Notes: generated from the letters alone by a model not told the origin. Numbered from the stretch's first letter, positions 49,636 to 59,259 are shown. The stretch: 64,000 nucleotides of DNA from Desertivirga arenae (GCF_017355785.1 NZ_JAFEWE010000010.1:62001-126000); one strand, 5' to 3'. Translations and numbers: made by a program.

Positions 49636-49676
49636 CAAAAATAAAAGAAATAATTAATAAACGAAACTATTCGAAA
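49636..49676 (-). promoter_or_regulatory. deoR promoter with CGAAA direct repeats
   Basis: The minus strand at 49643-49636 reads TATTTTTG, an exact -7 consensus, 53 bases before the DeoR start. Plus-strand CGAAA at 49662-49666 and again at 49672-49676, ten bases apart, fall where the -33 region lies; DeoR-type operators often contain CGAAA/TTTCG repeats. A related AAAAGAAA lies at 49643-49650. Autoregulation is a reasonable inference. Confidence 0.5.
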
Positions 49677-49694
49677 GAAATAATAAAAAAGGGG

Positions 49695-51278
49695 CTAATG
49701 CCCCGTAAATATCAGATAGAGTAATACCATAACAATAACCAGGGCTGCCCAAGCTATTTTAACCCTTGCAGTTGGCTTCGCAATAACAACAGTCTCGTCT
49801 GCAATATAAACCTGAGGAGTTCTGTCCGTTAAGGAAATTAGCATGGCTAGTAATAATAAGAACAGGAAGATGTAGAATGATAACAATAGGTAATGCGGCC
49901 AGAATGGGAACTTGTCAGGAGTTAATATCCACAAGTAAACTACTCCTACTGTAAGGCTAAAGATAGACCCCGCAGATAAAGTGAAGTTTACTGCCTTTCG
50001 TGTTGTCCGCTTCCAAAACACAGTCAGCAGGAACACAACGGACAATGGAGGAGCTATAAAGCCTAAAACCGATTGAAATACGTCAAAAAGATTAAGTCCC
50101 TTAATATTGTCTATTGCCAGAACCATTAATACGGCAAATACGCATCCGGCCAGGATGGTCATTCTTCCAGTACGGATGATCTGTTTGTTAGATGCTGCAG
50201 GATTGATCTTTTTAACATAGATGTCCATAGTAAATACCGTGCTTAATGAATTAAGAGAAGAACCGATCGTTCCTACAAGCACAGCAATTAATACAACGAT
50301 CACCAAACCATTTAGCCCCGGAGGAAAAAGATTAGTAACCATAGTCATATAGGCCTCTGCCGGATCTTTCAAATTTGGAAACAAGATATAACAAAGCACT
50401 CCAGTCAGGATAAACAACGGCAACGAAAGGATCTTCAACCAGCCGATAAAGTTCACTCCCAACTGACCTTGTTCAAGGTTCTTGGCGCCCAAAACTGACT
50501 GAACCATAGCCTGGTCTGTACAGAAAAAGGCTACAGCTGCCACAGGATAACCAAGTAGGATGGCGGGCCAGGGGTATTTGGGATCAGTTGCAGGGTGTAT
50601 TAAATTCCAATAATCGGCAGGAACACTTGAATATACTTTATCCAAGCCTCCAACCTTACTTATACCAAGAATAGTAAGCGTTAAAGAAACACCAATAAGC
50701 AGGATCATCTGGAATACATTTACCTTCGCTATTGCTTTTAATCCGCCAGCAAAAGCAAACAAACCTGCAAACAGTACTAGTACAATTACAGACTGCCACA
50801 TAGCAATGCCCAGGATCTGACGAACAAGAAAACCACCAGCAAAAAGACCTAACGATAGCCAGGAGATTAGAATCTTGATCAATGCATACCAGGCGAGGAT
50901 ATTTTGAGTTGAATCTCCATATCTTTTACCCATAAATTCAGGCATGGTTGATACTTTGGCAGCTAGGTATTTTGGAGCAAAAACCAAAGCCAGAAGCATA
51001 AGGAATACGAATGCATACCAGTCAAAGTTTACTGCAACAATCCCCGTGCTGTAGCCGATACTGGCGAAGGCTAAAAGCATAGAGGGACCAACATTGGTCC
51101 CCCACATGTTGAAGCCTATACTAGACCAGCCCAGGGACTTGTTAGCTAAAAAAAGGGTCTCGTCGTCTTTCTTTTTGTCGACGAAACTTGCTCTGTAACC
51201 TATAACAATTAATATCACCAAATAGGCAACAACAATTGCATAGTCGTAAATGGTTAGTTTTGATACAATTCCGTTCAT
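49695..51278 (-). CDS. Sodium:solute symporter (SSS/SLC5 type), copy 1
   Basis: The 527-residue membrane protein has about 13-14 hydrophobic segments with SSS features: LFLANKSLGWSSIGFNMWGTNVGPSMLLAFAS and LVGTIGSSLNSLSTVFTMDIYVKK. It belongs to the SGLT-like sugar branch. It follows the Gfo/Idh gene by 2 bases. It gives this locus a sodium-driven uptake path in addition to the ABC importer. Confidence 0.92.
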   Translation of the reverse strand: MNGIVSKLTIYDYAIVVAYLVILIVIGYRASFVDKKKDDETLFLANKSLGWSSIGFNMWGTNVGPSMLLAFASIGYSTGIVAVNFDWYAFVFLMLLALVFAPKYLAAKVSTMPEFMGKRYGDSTQNILAWYALIKILISWLSLGLFAGGFLVRQILGIAMWQSVIVLVLFAGLFAFAGGLKAIAKVNVFQMILLIGVSLTLTILGISKVGGLDKVYSSVPADYWNLIHPATDPKYPWPAILLGYPVAAVAFFCTDQAMVQSVLGAKNLEQGQLGVNFIGWLKILSLPLFILTGVLCYILFPNLKDPAEAYMTMVTNLFPPGLNGLVIVVLIAVLVGTIGSSLNSLSTVFTMDIYVKKINPAASNKQIIRTGRMTILAGCVFAVLMVLAIDNIKGLNLFDVFQSVLGFIAPPLSVVFLLTVFWKRTTRKAVNFTLSAGSIFSLTVGVVYLWILTPDKFPFWPHYLLLSFYIFLFLLLLAMLISLTDRTPQVYIADETVVIAKPTARVKIAWAALVIVMVLLYLIFTGH

Positions 51279-51280
51279 AC

Positions 51281-52366
51281 TTAGAGGCTTATGCTTTCAG
51301 GAGATATATCAAACTCATTCAGAATATCCTTTATCTTTACAGGCATACCCGTCTGAAGTGTCCGGTCCATCGCCTGCAATAAAGCAATAGTTCCAATACC
51401 TTCTTTGATGTCCGGGTATGCAGTGAACCCTTCGTTTAGGCTATCAGCAAAATAATCAAGGTAGTTTTGATATTCTCCGGCGTGGTGACTCTGACCTTCG
51501 AAACGGAAATAATGTTTCATTGTATCGTCACCCCAACGAACTATTTTCTCCTCCCCGGTCTTATCGGTAACAGAATAACGTAGCTCGTGATAATCAGCTT
51601 GAGAAGCCCCTTCGGTGCATCTTAAGATAACAGTCATTCCACTATCGCGACTTGCTGGCTGAGTTGGACCAGTGTAAGCACCGCTAACCCTGGCAATCCT
51701 GCCATCACTTGCTTTGAAGATAAAATGCATGGTATCTTCATTTTTCAAACCAGCGGTTACACCATTACTGCTGATCATACCATATCCCATCACCTCCTCT
51801 ACATTTGGCAAATACCATCTGATGAAATCTACAGGGTGACTTAAGCCACCGTATAGCCATTTGAAAGAATTAAGCAAAGACCAGCCCTTCTTTAAAAACC
51901 AACGATGATCCGCGTGGTAATGACTCTCAACAGTAATTAACTCTCCAATTAATCCAGCTTCAAAGTCTTTGCGCTGACGTTTGGCTGGTTCAAAAAACCT
52001 TGAGCTCTGACCTACAAAAGCTTTTTTACCTGTTTTCTCCGCAACCTCAAGCAATTCATTTGCTTGAGCAAGGTCATCGATAAAAGGTTTTGTACATACT
52101 ACGTGCTTGCCGTGGAGCATAGCTTGCTTAATATGTTCAGCATGAAGATGGTCAGGTGTATAAATAGCAATTACATCTATCTCCGGATCATCCAGCATAT
52201 CCTGGTATTTCGTAGTGTAATTATGAAAATCGAACTCCTTTGCGCGCTGTTTACACGTATCCTCATTCATATCACAAATAGTTTTCAACTCCCATTTTTC
52301 GCTGCTTAGTGCAGCGGAGATTGTGCTTCTGCCTTCCCCAAGGCCAAGTATTCCAAGTTTTAGCAT
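51281..52366 (-). CDS. Gfo/Idh/MocA family oxidoreductase, copy 2
   Basis: The 361-residue cytoplasmic protein has the Rossmann start LGILGLGEGRSTISA, DVIAIYTPDHLHAEHIKQAM and VVCTKPFIDD in place of EKP. The C-terminal domain includes GGLSHPVDFIRWY. It probably oxidises or reduces a sugar. The coupling to an SSS symporter suggests it acts on that transporter's substrate. It is not close to the copy at 15801. Confidence 0.88.
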   Translation of the reverse strand: MLKLGILGLGEGRSTISAALSSEKWELKTICDMNEDTCKQRAKEFDFHNYTTKYQDMLDDPEIDVIAIYTPDHLHAEHIKQAMLHGKHVVCTKPFIDDLAQANELLEVAEKTGKKAFVGQSSRFFEPAKRQRKDFEAGLIGELITVESHYHADHRWFLKKGWSLLNSFKWLYGGLSHPVDFIRWYLPNVEEVMGYGMISSNGVTAGLKNEDTMHFIFKASDGRIARVSGAYTGPTQPASRDSGMTVILRCTEGASQADYHELRYSVTDKTGEEKIVRWGDDTMKHYFRFEGQSHHAGEYQNYLDYFADSLNEGFTAYPDIKEGIGTIALLQAMDRTLQTGMPVKIKDILNEFDISPESISL

Positions 52367-52476
52367 ATGTTTTCTGGTACGGATTTCAGAGAAGGAAGCG
52401 GGCTTGATTGATGGTTAGCACCAGCTATTCATTCTAGAATTCCTTGTTAAAATATCAATTATTACTTTATTGGAAA

Positions 52477-52496
52477 GCCTGATTGATAATTCAGGC
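52477..52496 (-). terminator. Short hairpin after the beta-helix gene
   Basis: GCCTGA (52477-52482), 8-base loop, TCAGGC (52491-52496), followed on the minus strand by TTTCC. It lies 15 bases past the stop at 52511 and is a modest terminator candidate. The same GCCTGA/TCAGGC arms occur in the inverted repeat at 59232-59259. Confidence 0.4.
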
Positions 52497-52510
52497 CAAC
52501 CGCGAATTAA

Positions 52511-55033
52511 TTATTTGTCTGTTCTTTCAAGAAACACCCAAGTTTCATCTGGCTTAGTACCCGGGATGCCTTCCTGGTACTTGCTCATAACCCTATTCCA
52601 CTCTTCTACCCTCGGATTATTCTCTGTCGTTTTGAGATTCAATTTATCCAAGCTCTCCCCTTTCGGAATGCTTATTACCAACATTAACTGCGGACCGTTC
52701 TTAAAAATAAGTAACTGCTGAAACTGCGCATTGCAGAATCCCTGTGATACCTCTGGCCATTTTTTGAACTGCGTAGCGTGGTAATCCAGATATTCTTTCT
52801 GTAACAAAGAATCCTTCACTAGATTAGCTGTTAGGAAAATATTATCCCACTCTTTAACTATTCCATTACCTCCGCAACTCTTCTTCCTGTTAAATTCATA
52901 AAAAGGAGCATTGTAGATCTTGACAGAGTTACCAGGAAACGCGGCTAGTAGTTCACGACGAAGTGATTCTGGATTCTCTATTCGGCCATAGATAACTGAA
53001 TGGTTCTTCCAACGATGTATTTCTACCCCGGCGATTTCGTTCTTCTGACAAAGCGCCTTAATTTTAGCAGTATTATGAGCGTTTCCCGCATCATCGATCA
53101 GCTCAACAACCTTGAAACGCTCAGAATGATTGATCTCTCGCGAGCTAGTCGCCTTGCTCTTGTCCTTAAGCAGGTACTGATAGTTTTTCTCAAGGCCTGC
53201 ATTTAACCGAACGCTATCCGCAACCTGCGGTCCATTATTCTCCCATACGTTACCAGGTCCATTTGCATTCTGAAGATATTTGTCTGTAGTCGTCCAATTA
53301 TTTTTTACAGAGAAATAAGAGGAACCCTCATCGGTGTATAGGTAGAACCAGTGATTAGGGTCGTGCGCATAGGGCGCTTTATAAATACTATCCACACAAT
53401 TCTCAGTTATTACTGAACCCGGTTGAGCAGATAAGGTGTAAATGCCAGCCACATCATACATATGCTTTCCATATCTGACAATTCTGTTCGCTATGATCGA
53501 ATTATCACGCATCGCATTGATGGCCTTCGTCCAACCCCATCCCATAGAAATTCCGGAGTAGGAAACCTCACTGATGTCGTTATGATGAATTTTGATTCCG
53601 CGAACAAAGCCAGTTCCAATACCTACGCATCCCCAATCTTCATTAGTTGCATCTGTAATAAGGTTGTTGCTGATCAATTCATTGGAGCAAACCTCTCTTT
53701 CATCAGCAGGATTGTAAGGTAAATGCACTTCCTGGGCCTCATCTGAAAACTTTCCAACAAGGATTGCCGTTCCTCCAATATCCTTAAATAGATTACCTAC
53801 TATTTTATTATTGTTCGTTCCAACTTTATAATCTAATCCAGTAGAAGCAGTGTGTTCAAACCGGCAATTCTCAAACGCAGTATTATTTGCATAAGATACT
53901 TCCACTGCAGAGGCTGGCCGTCCTACCCATGCCTGATTTTCCAGGGATTTCTTTTCGGGTGTCCCCGGTATTTTCAGCTTGTATGCATCCAGGATGTACA
54001 TTCCGGCCTGATGAGGAACCAGTCCATTTTTTGAGGGATACAACCAGGTAGCATGTTGAAAGGAGATACCTTTAACAAAGACATTGGAAACAGGCCTGTC
54101 GATTGTCCCCTGCATCCTTACTAAGGTTTCTAAAGCAGGAACACGGACATCAGCAGACGACATTATCTCGCCCTGTCTTGGCCAGTAATAGATCTTCGCA
54201 GATCGTCTATCCAAATACCATTCTCCTGGCTCATCCAGGAACTGAATGGCATTGGAAAGAAAAAATGCAGAGTTTCCGGTTTCCTTAGATATCCAGGGAG
54301 CAGGCCATGGATGTTCTGATTGTACGCGGCTTTCTGGTTGATAAAAAGATAACTTCACACTATCTCCTTTCACTTCCGCGGCTTTTACCCTGAGGATCGC
54401 GATTGCCCACCATTGGTGGATAAACATTTCCATTCCCTTTATATTACTCAAGCCTGCTTTAGGCTTCGGAATCCAGCATGTCTCATCCTTTTTGTTCCAC
54501 GAAAGAATCCTTTCCATTAAATCACCCTGGGTATTCTTGGATCTAACTGCCTTTGAATTATTAACCCAAAGCTGTCTGAAGTTAAGAATTTCGTCTCCAA
54601 TTAATGGGGCTTCAGCTTCCCATACTTTTCCCGCTGCCGCAGCGGGAAGACCAGCAACGTCACCTGCTTTCCGCCAACCTTTTACCTGCATTCCGCCACT
54701 CAAAATAGCCTTGTTTTCTGAAGCAGACTGAATGATAGTCGGACTGGAAGGTGTCCCAGAGTCCTCCGGTCTTATAAATAAAGTTTCCTCGAGCTGGTAT
54801 AATCCACTCTTAAGATAAATAGTAATTCCCTTTGCTATTGAAGGGTCAGCCAGGCGTCGTAATTCCCTCGCTTTCCTTAAGGCTATATCAATATGAGCAA
54901 GAGGCTTTTCCTTCGTTCCCGGATTTACATCCGAGCCTGTTGGCGATACCCAGATTTCTGCAGAAAACCCACTAAAACCTATTAAGGAGCAAATAGCGAT
55001 GGTGCAGAAGAATCGTTTGATTGAATTATACAT
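52511..55033 (-). CDS. Parallel beta-helix glycosidase (GH141-like) fused to rhamnose-mutarotase-like domain
   Basis: The 840-residue protein has a signal peptide (1-24) and a right-handed parallel beta-helix region (~25-625) beginning AEIWVSPTGSDVNPGTKEKPL, with stacked Asn-rich turns (NNKIVGNLFKDIGGTAI, GIKIHHNDISEVSYSGISMG). This resembles GH141, whose known members are alpha-L-fucosidase or xylanase. Residues ~640-836 form a different domain: two ferredoxin-like halves, the second (732-836) resembling L-rhamnose mutarotase RhaM with LDYHATQFKKWPEV and NPRVEEWNRVMSKYQ. The whole protein is exported, so the mutarotase-like part would act in the periplasm. The GH141 call is moderate, and the fusion is unusual. 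Confidence 0.75.
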   Translation of the reverse strand: MYNSIKRFFCTIAICSLIGFSGFSAEIWVSPTGSDVNPGTKEKPLAHIDIALRKARELRRLADPSIAKGITIYLKSGLYQLEETLFIRPEDSGTPSSPTIIQSASENKAILSGGMQVKGWRKAGDVAGLPAAAAGKVWEAEAPLIGDEILNFRQLWVNNSKAVRSKNTQGDLMERILSWNKKDETCWIPKPKAGLSNIKGMEMFIHQWWAIAILRVKAAEVKGDSVKLSFYQPESRVQSEHPWPAPWISKETGNSAFFLSNAIQFLDEPGEWYLDRRSAKIYYWPRQGEIMSSADVRVPALETLVRMQGTIDRPVSNVFVKGISFQHATWLYPSKNGLVPHQAGMYILDAYKLKIPGTPEKKSLENQAWVGRPASAVEVSYANNTAFENCRFEHTASTGLDYKVGTNNNKIVGNLFKDIGGTAILVGKFSDEAQEVHLPYNPADEREVCSNELISNNLITDATNEDWGCVGIGTGFVRGIKIHHNDISEVSYSGISMGWGWTKAINAMRDNSIIANRIVRYGKHMYDVAGIYTLSAQPGSVITENCVDSIYKAPYAHDPNHWFYLYTDEGSSYFSVKNNWTTTDKYLQNANGPGNVWENNGPQVADSVRLNAGLEKNYQYLLKDKSKATSSREINHSERFKVVELIDDAGNAHNTAKIKALCQKNEIAGVEIHRWKNHSVIYGRIENPESLRRELLAAFPGNSVKIYNAPFYEFNRKKSCGGNGIVKEWDNIFLTANLVKDSLLQKEYLDYHATQFKKWPEVSQGFCNAQFQQLLIFKNGPQLMLVISIPKGESLDKLNLKTTENNPRVEEWNRVMSKYQEGIPGTKPDETWVFLERTDK

Positions 55034-55097
55034 GGTTAAAAGAAGGACGATTATTTAAGTTGATCATGAAGTTAAATGCACTCATTCTATTTACTAC

Positions 55098-55228
55098 TTA
55101 CTGTATTTGAACTTGCAAACTATCAAAAGTTGCAGTCAAAGGAGCATTTTTAGCGTTTTCGCTATCTCCCAGAAGAATTTCCAGTCCTCATTAAAGCTGA
55201 TACCACTTCCCGAAGATGCATTATCTTC
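55098..55228 (-). pseudogene. Decayed N-terminal fragment of a GH2-like glycosidase
   Basis: In the frame following the stop of the upstream gene the minus strand encodes GSGISFNEDWKFF (to 55172), and after loss of one base it continues LGDSENAKNAPLTATFDS to a stop at 55098. Joined, this reads like the FN-DW-KF-LGD opening of GH2 sugar-binding domains. About 40 codons remain and the rest of the gene is absent. No promoter or start codon fits it. It is a gene remnant, and it is in frame with the TAG of the preceding CDS. Confidence 0.55.
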
Positions 55229-56353
55229 CTATTTTTTATCCGCTTTAGGCTCCTGGTAAATAAAGTTCAATGTGCTTTTTCCAAGATCTTTTGACGTTGC
55301 AACAGCAATTCCTCTTTGTTCTTTCTTATTTACAGCGCAATAAAAGTGGTATACCACACCTTTGTGCTTTACTACAAAGGATTTGTGAGCATAAAGTTCA
55401 TCATAAGGCTCTGAAGATTGTACCAGGTTTTCGCCATTCCAGTCTGTCCAATTCACCAGGTCATTAGAGGCTGCAAATCTGTTGAAGGCTCCCTTTCTAT
55501 CCTGCCAGAAGGCACCGAAATAAAACATTACCCAGATATCACCCATTTTTTGAAGCACCGCATCTCCCGTTATCCCAACCGGATGGTGCATTACAGGTTC
55601 TTCATGAAAACGCTTCCAGCCAACCATATCATCAGAAACTGCCATACCGATCCGTTCAAACCAACGTGTCTTTAAATTATTTTTGGCAGAATCTCCATTG
55701 GCATTATAATACATCACAAACTCATGACCGGTCTTCTTCTCTTTATCCCAGATCACAGAGCTTTTAAACAATTTCCGGTTTTCCCACCAACGTACATCCT
55801 TATCCTTTGAAGTGAATAATGGATTTTCAAACCTTTGCCATTCATGAGGTTTAGATGCATCTTTAGTTGTATGAGCCATACTGATGCTTAGATCTCCAGC
55901 TTCATACCCAGGAGTTGATCCCCCAAAGTAAGACATCCAATATTTTCCATTATGCTTTTGAAGTTTGTAGCTTCCTCCCCATTTCGGATCTTGTAAACCC
56001 GGATAACCGGCTCGCTGACTACCATCCCAAACTAGTGTATCACCAAAAGACATTACCTTTCCAAGGTTCTCCCAATTAAGTAAATTGTTACTCTTTGCCA
56101 ACCACGTTTCGTATCCCCGGCCATTAAAAATCACATAAGTCAAGTACCACTTACTGCCTTTTCGAAACACTGTAGGGCAATCCATTTTCTGTGAATTATC
56201 AGAAGGAACCATCACTAATCCGTATTTGTAAGGAGTCTTCACCTCCTCATAGATCTCCTGCATCTTAGTTTGCGGGATAGGATTACTGGTCTGGGCTTTC
56301 AGAAAGCCGGAGAACGTTAAAAGCGTAAAAATTAAACTATATCTAAGTTTCAT
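55229..56353 (-). CDS. Secreted five-bladed beta-propeller glycosidase (GH43-clan-like)
   Basis: The 374-residue protein has a signal peptide ending near LKAQ and repeating propeller blades: MDCPTVFRKGSKWYLTYVIFNGRG, LQDPKWGGSYKLQKHNGKYWMSYFGG, VGITGDAVLQKMGDIWVMFYFGA and YAHKSFVVKHKGVVYHFYCA. This is the fold of GH43, GH32, GH117 and GH130 families; I cannot place it in one. It follows the GH78 gene by 7 bases and precedes the GH2-like fragment. A glycosidase acting on a pectic or rhamnose-rich oligosaccharide is inferred. Confidence 0.72.
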   Translation of the reverse strand: MKLRYSLIFTLLTFSGFLKAQTSNPIPQTKMQEIYEEVKTPYKYGLVMVPSDNSQKMDCPTVFRKGSKWYLTYVIFNGRGYETWLAKSNNLLNWENLGKVMSFGDTLVWDGSQRAGYPGLQDPKWGGSYKLQKHNGKYWMSYFGGSTPGYEAGDLSISMAHTTKDASKPHEWQRFENPLFTSKDKDVRWWENRKLFKSSVIWDKEKKTGHEFVMYYNANGDSAKNNLKTRWFERIGMAVSDDMVGWKRFHEEPVMHHPVGITGDAVLQKMGDIWVMFYFGAFWQDRKGAFNRFAASNDLVNWTDWNGENLVQSSEPYDELYAHKSFVVKHKGVVYHFYCAVNKKEQRGIAVATSKDLGKSTLNFIYQEPKADKK

Positions 56354-56360
56354 ATGTGTG

Positions 56361-59150
56361 TTAATGTGTAGCAGAAAAACGATAAGTACCGGAACCGACT
56401 CTGACTAGTGCTTTACCGTCTTTAATTCCAAGAAGCTGAGCACCATTCTTCGCACTTAAAGCAGCCCCGCCTTCCTGAATATTTTCTGCCCTGGTGGCAG
56501 GCAAATAAATAGTTGCAGTTGTATTAGCGGGTACAGTAACATTGATTTCGAAACGGTCTGAAGATTTTTTCCAGTCGGATGATATTAATCCATAGGGTGA
56601 ATGATAATCTACTTTTGCTGAGCTAAGGTCTCCTACTACTTGTGGATTGATCTCTATGTCTTTAAAAGCAATAGAACCTTGCGCAGAACGAATCCCACCC
56701 AGCCCGCTATAAAACCACTCCATCAAATGACCCAACATCAGGTGATTGTTAGAAACAGTTGGTAAAGCGGCCCATGATTCTGTTAAAGCTGTTGCTCCCT
56801 TAGCTAGCTGATAACCATAGCCTGGTACATCCGAACGATTATTCATCGCGAAAATAACATCTGAACGACCTTCATTTTCGAGAACTCTTAGCAGATAGCG
56901 ATAACCTATGTCTCCAGCGGTAAGAGCATTACCCCTATCTTTTATATCTTTAATAAGATTCGCTAAAACGGCGGTTCTGTCGGCCGGATTCACAAGATTC
57001 ATATACAATGCCATAGCATTGGCCGTCTGACTTCCGGTGGAATATTGTTTAGTATCCTTATTGAAAAACTTCTGATTGAATGATTCTTTCACCTTGCCAG
57101 CTAATGATCTGAACTTAGCCGCATCTTCCGGAAGGGAAAGCATTTGAGCAATACTATCCATGACAGTCAAATCGTGATAAAAAATTGCTGTACCTGTTAC
57201 TCCCAGTGGAGTTAATTGCGAAACTCCCGGCGGATTTGGTCCCAGATCATACCAGTCGCCTAAGCCTTGACTCAGAATATAATTACTTGACTTACCTTTA
57301 TTTTCGAGATAGGCTATATACTTCTTCATTGCAGGGTAAGCATCTTTAATAATATTTTTATCACCATACCAATTATAAAGATACCATGGCATTAATATAA
57401 GTGTACTTGCCCATTCTGGCGAGTCTCTGAACATATCTCCCCCCCAGGTAAATAAAACATATTCAGGAGCTATTTCAGGTACAAGACCATTAGGTAATTG
57501 AGAGGCTTTTATATCCTGAATAGATTTTCTGGAAAGATTAGCAATATCATACTGATACCGGATAGAACTTCCCATAAGGTGCACCTGCTCCAACCATCCT
57601 AACTTCTCCCGGTGTGGGCAGTCGGTCATTACACTTGCCAGATTGCTTTTAATAGACCAGTCTATCAAGGTATTGGTGCGATTAAACAAATCACTGGAAG
57701 AGGTGAACGAGCCTGCTCCTTCCGCTGCATTTCTAATATGCAAGCCCTTAAGCGCGAGAAGTGTTGATCCAATTGCCTTATCTCCTTCTCCTTCTCCTTC
57801 AGGTGTTGCCCCTTGCACCTCGAGATACCTGAAACCGTAATAGGTAAAGCGAGGCCTCCAGGTTTCAACGCCATCACCCTTAAGGATATAGGTGAAATAA
57901 AAAGGACTGCCAGTCGGTCTCTGATTTACAGATCCTGATCCATCAGCCTTTAGCAATTCAGCAGGAATGATGCGAACAGTATCCCCCTTCTTCCCTTTAA
58001 CTTTCAATTCAACGATCCCTGAGAAATTTTGACCCAGATCATACACCCAGTTACCATTTTTTGCCTGGCTTATTGTGTTTGCAGCAAACTGCTCAAAAAC
58101 CTTAAGTGGCTCCTGAATTTGTGAAATTAAAGATGGCGGACCGTCAACCTGAATAACGCTCTTCCAGCCTCTGTCATTATAACCAGGGGTATCCCAGCCA
58201 ATTTTCTCGAAATTGGCATTATAATCTTCACCCCCGTAAATACTTGAGAAAATAATAGGGCCAGAAGAAGTTTTCCAGCTCGCGTCACTTACCACGTTAT
58301 CTGTAGATCCATCTGTATACTCGATCTGAAATCTCGCAATCATTTTAGGAAAACCAAAGGCTGTTTTTAATTTACGATAACGTCCTTTCACCGGAGGGAC
58401 GTAATAGAAGCCATTTCCTAACATTACGCCTATCGCATTTCCGCCTTGTTTTAATTTAGAAGTAATGTCGAAGGTCACATACTGTGCTTCTTTATCATAT
58501 TTAGTCCAACCAGCATCAAGGAAATGATCATCTACTTTATTCCCATTAATACTTAGCTCAAAATGCCCTAAACCGGCAATAAAAGCAGCGGCTCTTTTTA
58601 CCTTCTTTTTTATTGTAAACTGTTTTCTAAGCAGAGGCAGAACGTTACTGCCCTGGATAATGTCAGGCTTCTTATCTGTAACAAGATTATTAACGGCAGA
58701 GTCTGGTAACTTTTCATAAGCAATCCATTTCGCACCTTTCCAGTCCTCCTTGTTAAACAAGCCCATTTGGAAGAAATTACTTTTTGAACTTACCTGGCTT
58801 CCCTTATTATCCCATACTATTACCTTCCAAAAGTATTTCTTTCCGGCAACTAATGGTTTTCCTTCATATTTTACCTGAATGGACGATAAAGAATTTACTT
58901 TACGGCTATCCCAAACAACTGAACTATTCTTTTGATCGAAGTCGGCTATATCAGAGACAATAATTCTGTAGGCAGTTTGCAGAACACCTCTCTGTAATGA
59001 GCCTAATTCCCACGCAAACCTGGGAGATTTGTTTTCAATCCCTAAAGGATTTGTCTTGTATTCGCACTTCAAACGGTTCACAGTAAGTGACTGAGAGAAA
59101 AGAGAAAACGAAATAAAAATGAGGCAGAATAGAATTGTTAGTTTACGCAT
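56361..59150 (-). CDS. GH78 alpha-L-rhamnosidase
   Basis: The 929-residue secreted protein (signal peptide ending SLFSQ) has the full GH78 arrangement: N-terminal fibronectin-like domain (NPLGIENKSPRFAWEL), the jelly-roll domains (AAAFIAGLGHFELSINGNKV), the (alpha/alpha)6 barrel with VMTDCPHREKLGWLEQVHLMG containing the catalytic acidic residues, and a C-terminal beta-sandwich. It removes terminal alpha-L-rhamnose from glycans or glycosides. It is the third rhamnosidase-type enzyme here. Its upstream region has a -7 box inside an inverted repeat. Confidence 0.95.
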   Translation of the reverse strand: MRKLTILFCLIFISFSLFSQSLTVNRLKCEYKTNPLGIENKSPRFAWELGSLQRGVLQTAYRIIVSDIADFDQKNSSVVWDSRKVNSLSSIQVKYEGKPLVAGKKYFWKVIVWDNKGSQVSSKSNFFQMGLFNKEDWKGAKWIAYEKLPDSAVNNLVTDKKPDIIQGSNVLPLLRKQFTIKKKVKRAAAFIAGLGHFELSINGNKVDDHFLDAGWTKYDKEAQYVTFDITSKLKQGGNAIGVMLGNGFYYVPPVKGRYRKLKTAFGFPKMIARFQIEYTDGSTDNVVSDASWKTSSGPIIFSSIYGGEDYNANFEKIGWDTPGYNDRGWKSVIQVDGPPSLISQIQEPLKVFEQFAANTISQAKNGNWVYDLGQNFSGIVELKVKGKKGDTVRIIPAELLKADGSGSVNQRPTGSPFYFTYILKGDGVETWRPRFTYYGFRYLEVQGATPEGEGEGDKAIGSTLLALKGLHIRNAAEGAGSFTSSSDLFNRTNTLIDWSIKSNLASVMTDCPHREKLGWLEQVHLMGSSIRYQYDIANLSRKSIQDIKASQLPNGLVPEIAPEYVLFTWGGDMFRDSPEWASTLILMPWYLYNWYGDKNIIKDAYPAMKKYIAYLENKGKSSNYILSQGLGDWYDLGPNPPGVSQLTPLGVTGTAIFYHDLTVMDSIAQMLSLPEDAAKFRSLAGKVKESFNQKFFNKDTKQYSTGSQTANAMALYMNLVNPADRTAVLANLIKDIKDRGNALTAGDIGYRYLLRVLENEGRSDVIFAMNNRSDVPGYGYQLAKGATALTESWAALPTVSNNHLMLGHLMEWFYSGLGGIRSAQGSIAFKDIEINPQVVGDLSSAKVDYHSPYGLISSDWKKSSDRFEINVTVPANTTATIYLPATRAENIQEGGAALSAKNGAQLLGIKDGKALVRVGSGTYRFSATH

Positions 59151-59231
59151 TTGTCAGAAATAGCTCCACCTGGGTAAATCAAGAACAGAAAATATAGCAT
59201 TAAAACCTCTACTTATATTGCCCAAATGGTT

Positions 59232-59259
59232 AGCCTGAATACAAAAATATACTCAGGCT
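59232..59259 (-). promoter_or_regulatory. -7 box inside an inverted repeat upstream of GH78
   Basis: The minus strand at 59249-59242 reads TATTTTTG, an exact -7 match, 92 bases before the GH78 start. It is flanked by AGCCTGA (59232-59238) and TCAGGCT (59253-59259), a perfect 7-bp inverted repeat with 14 bases between. A regulator binding this repeat would block the promoter. Confidence 0.45.
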
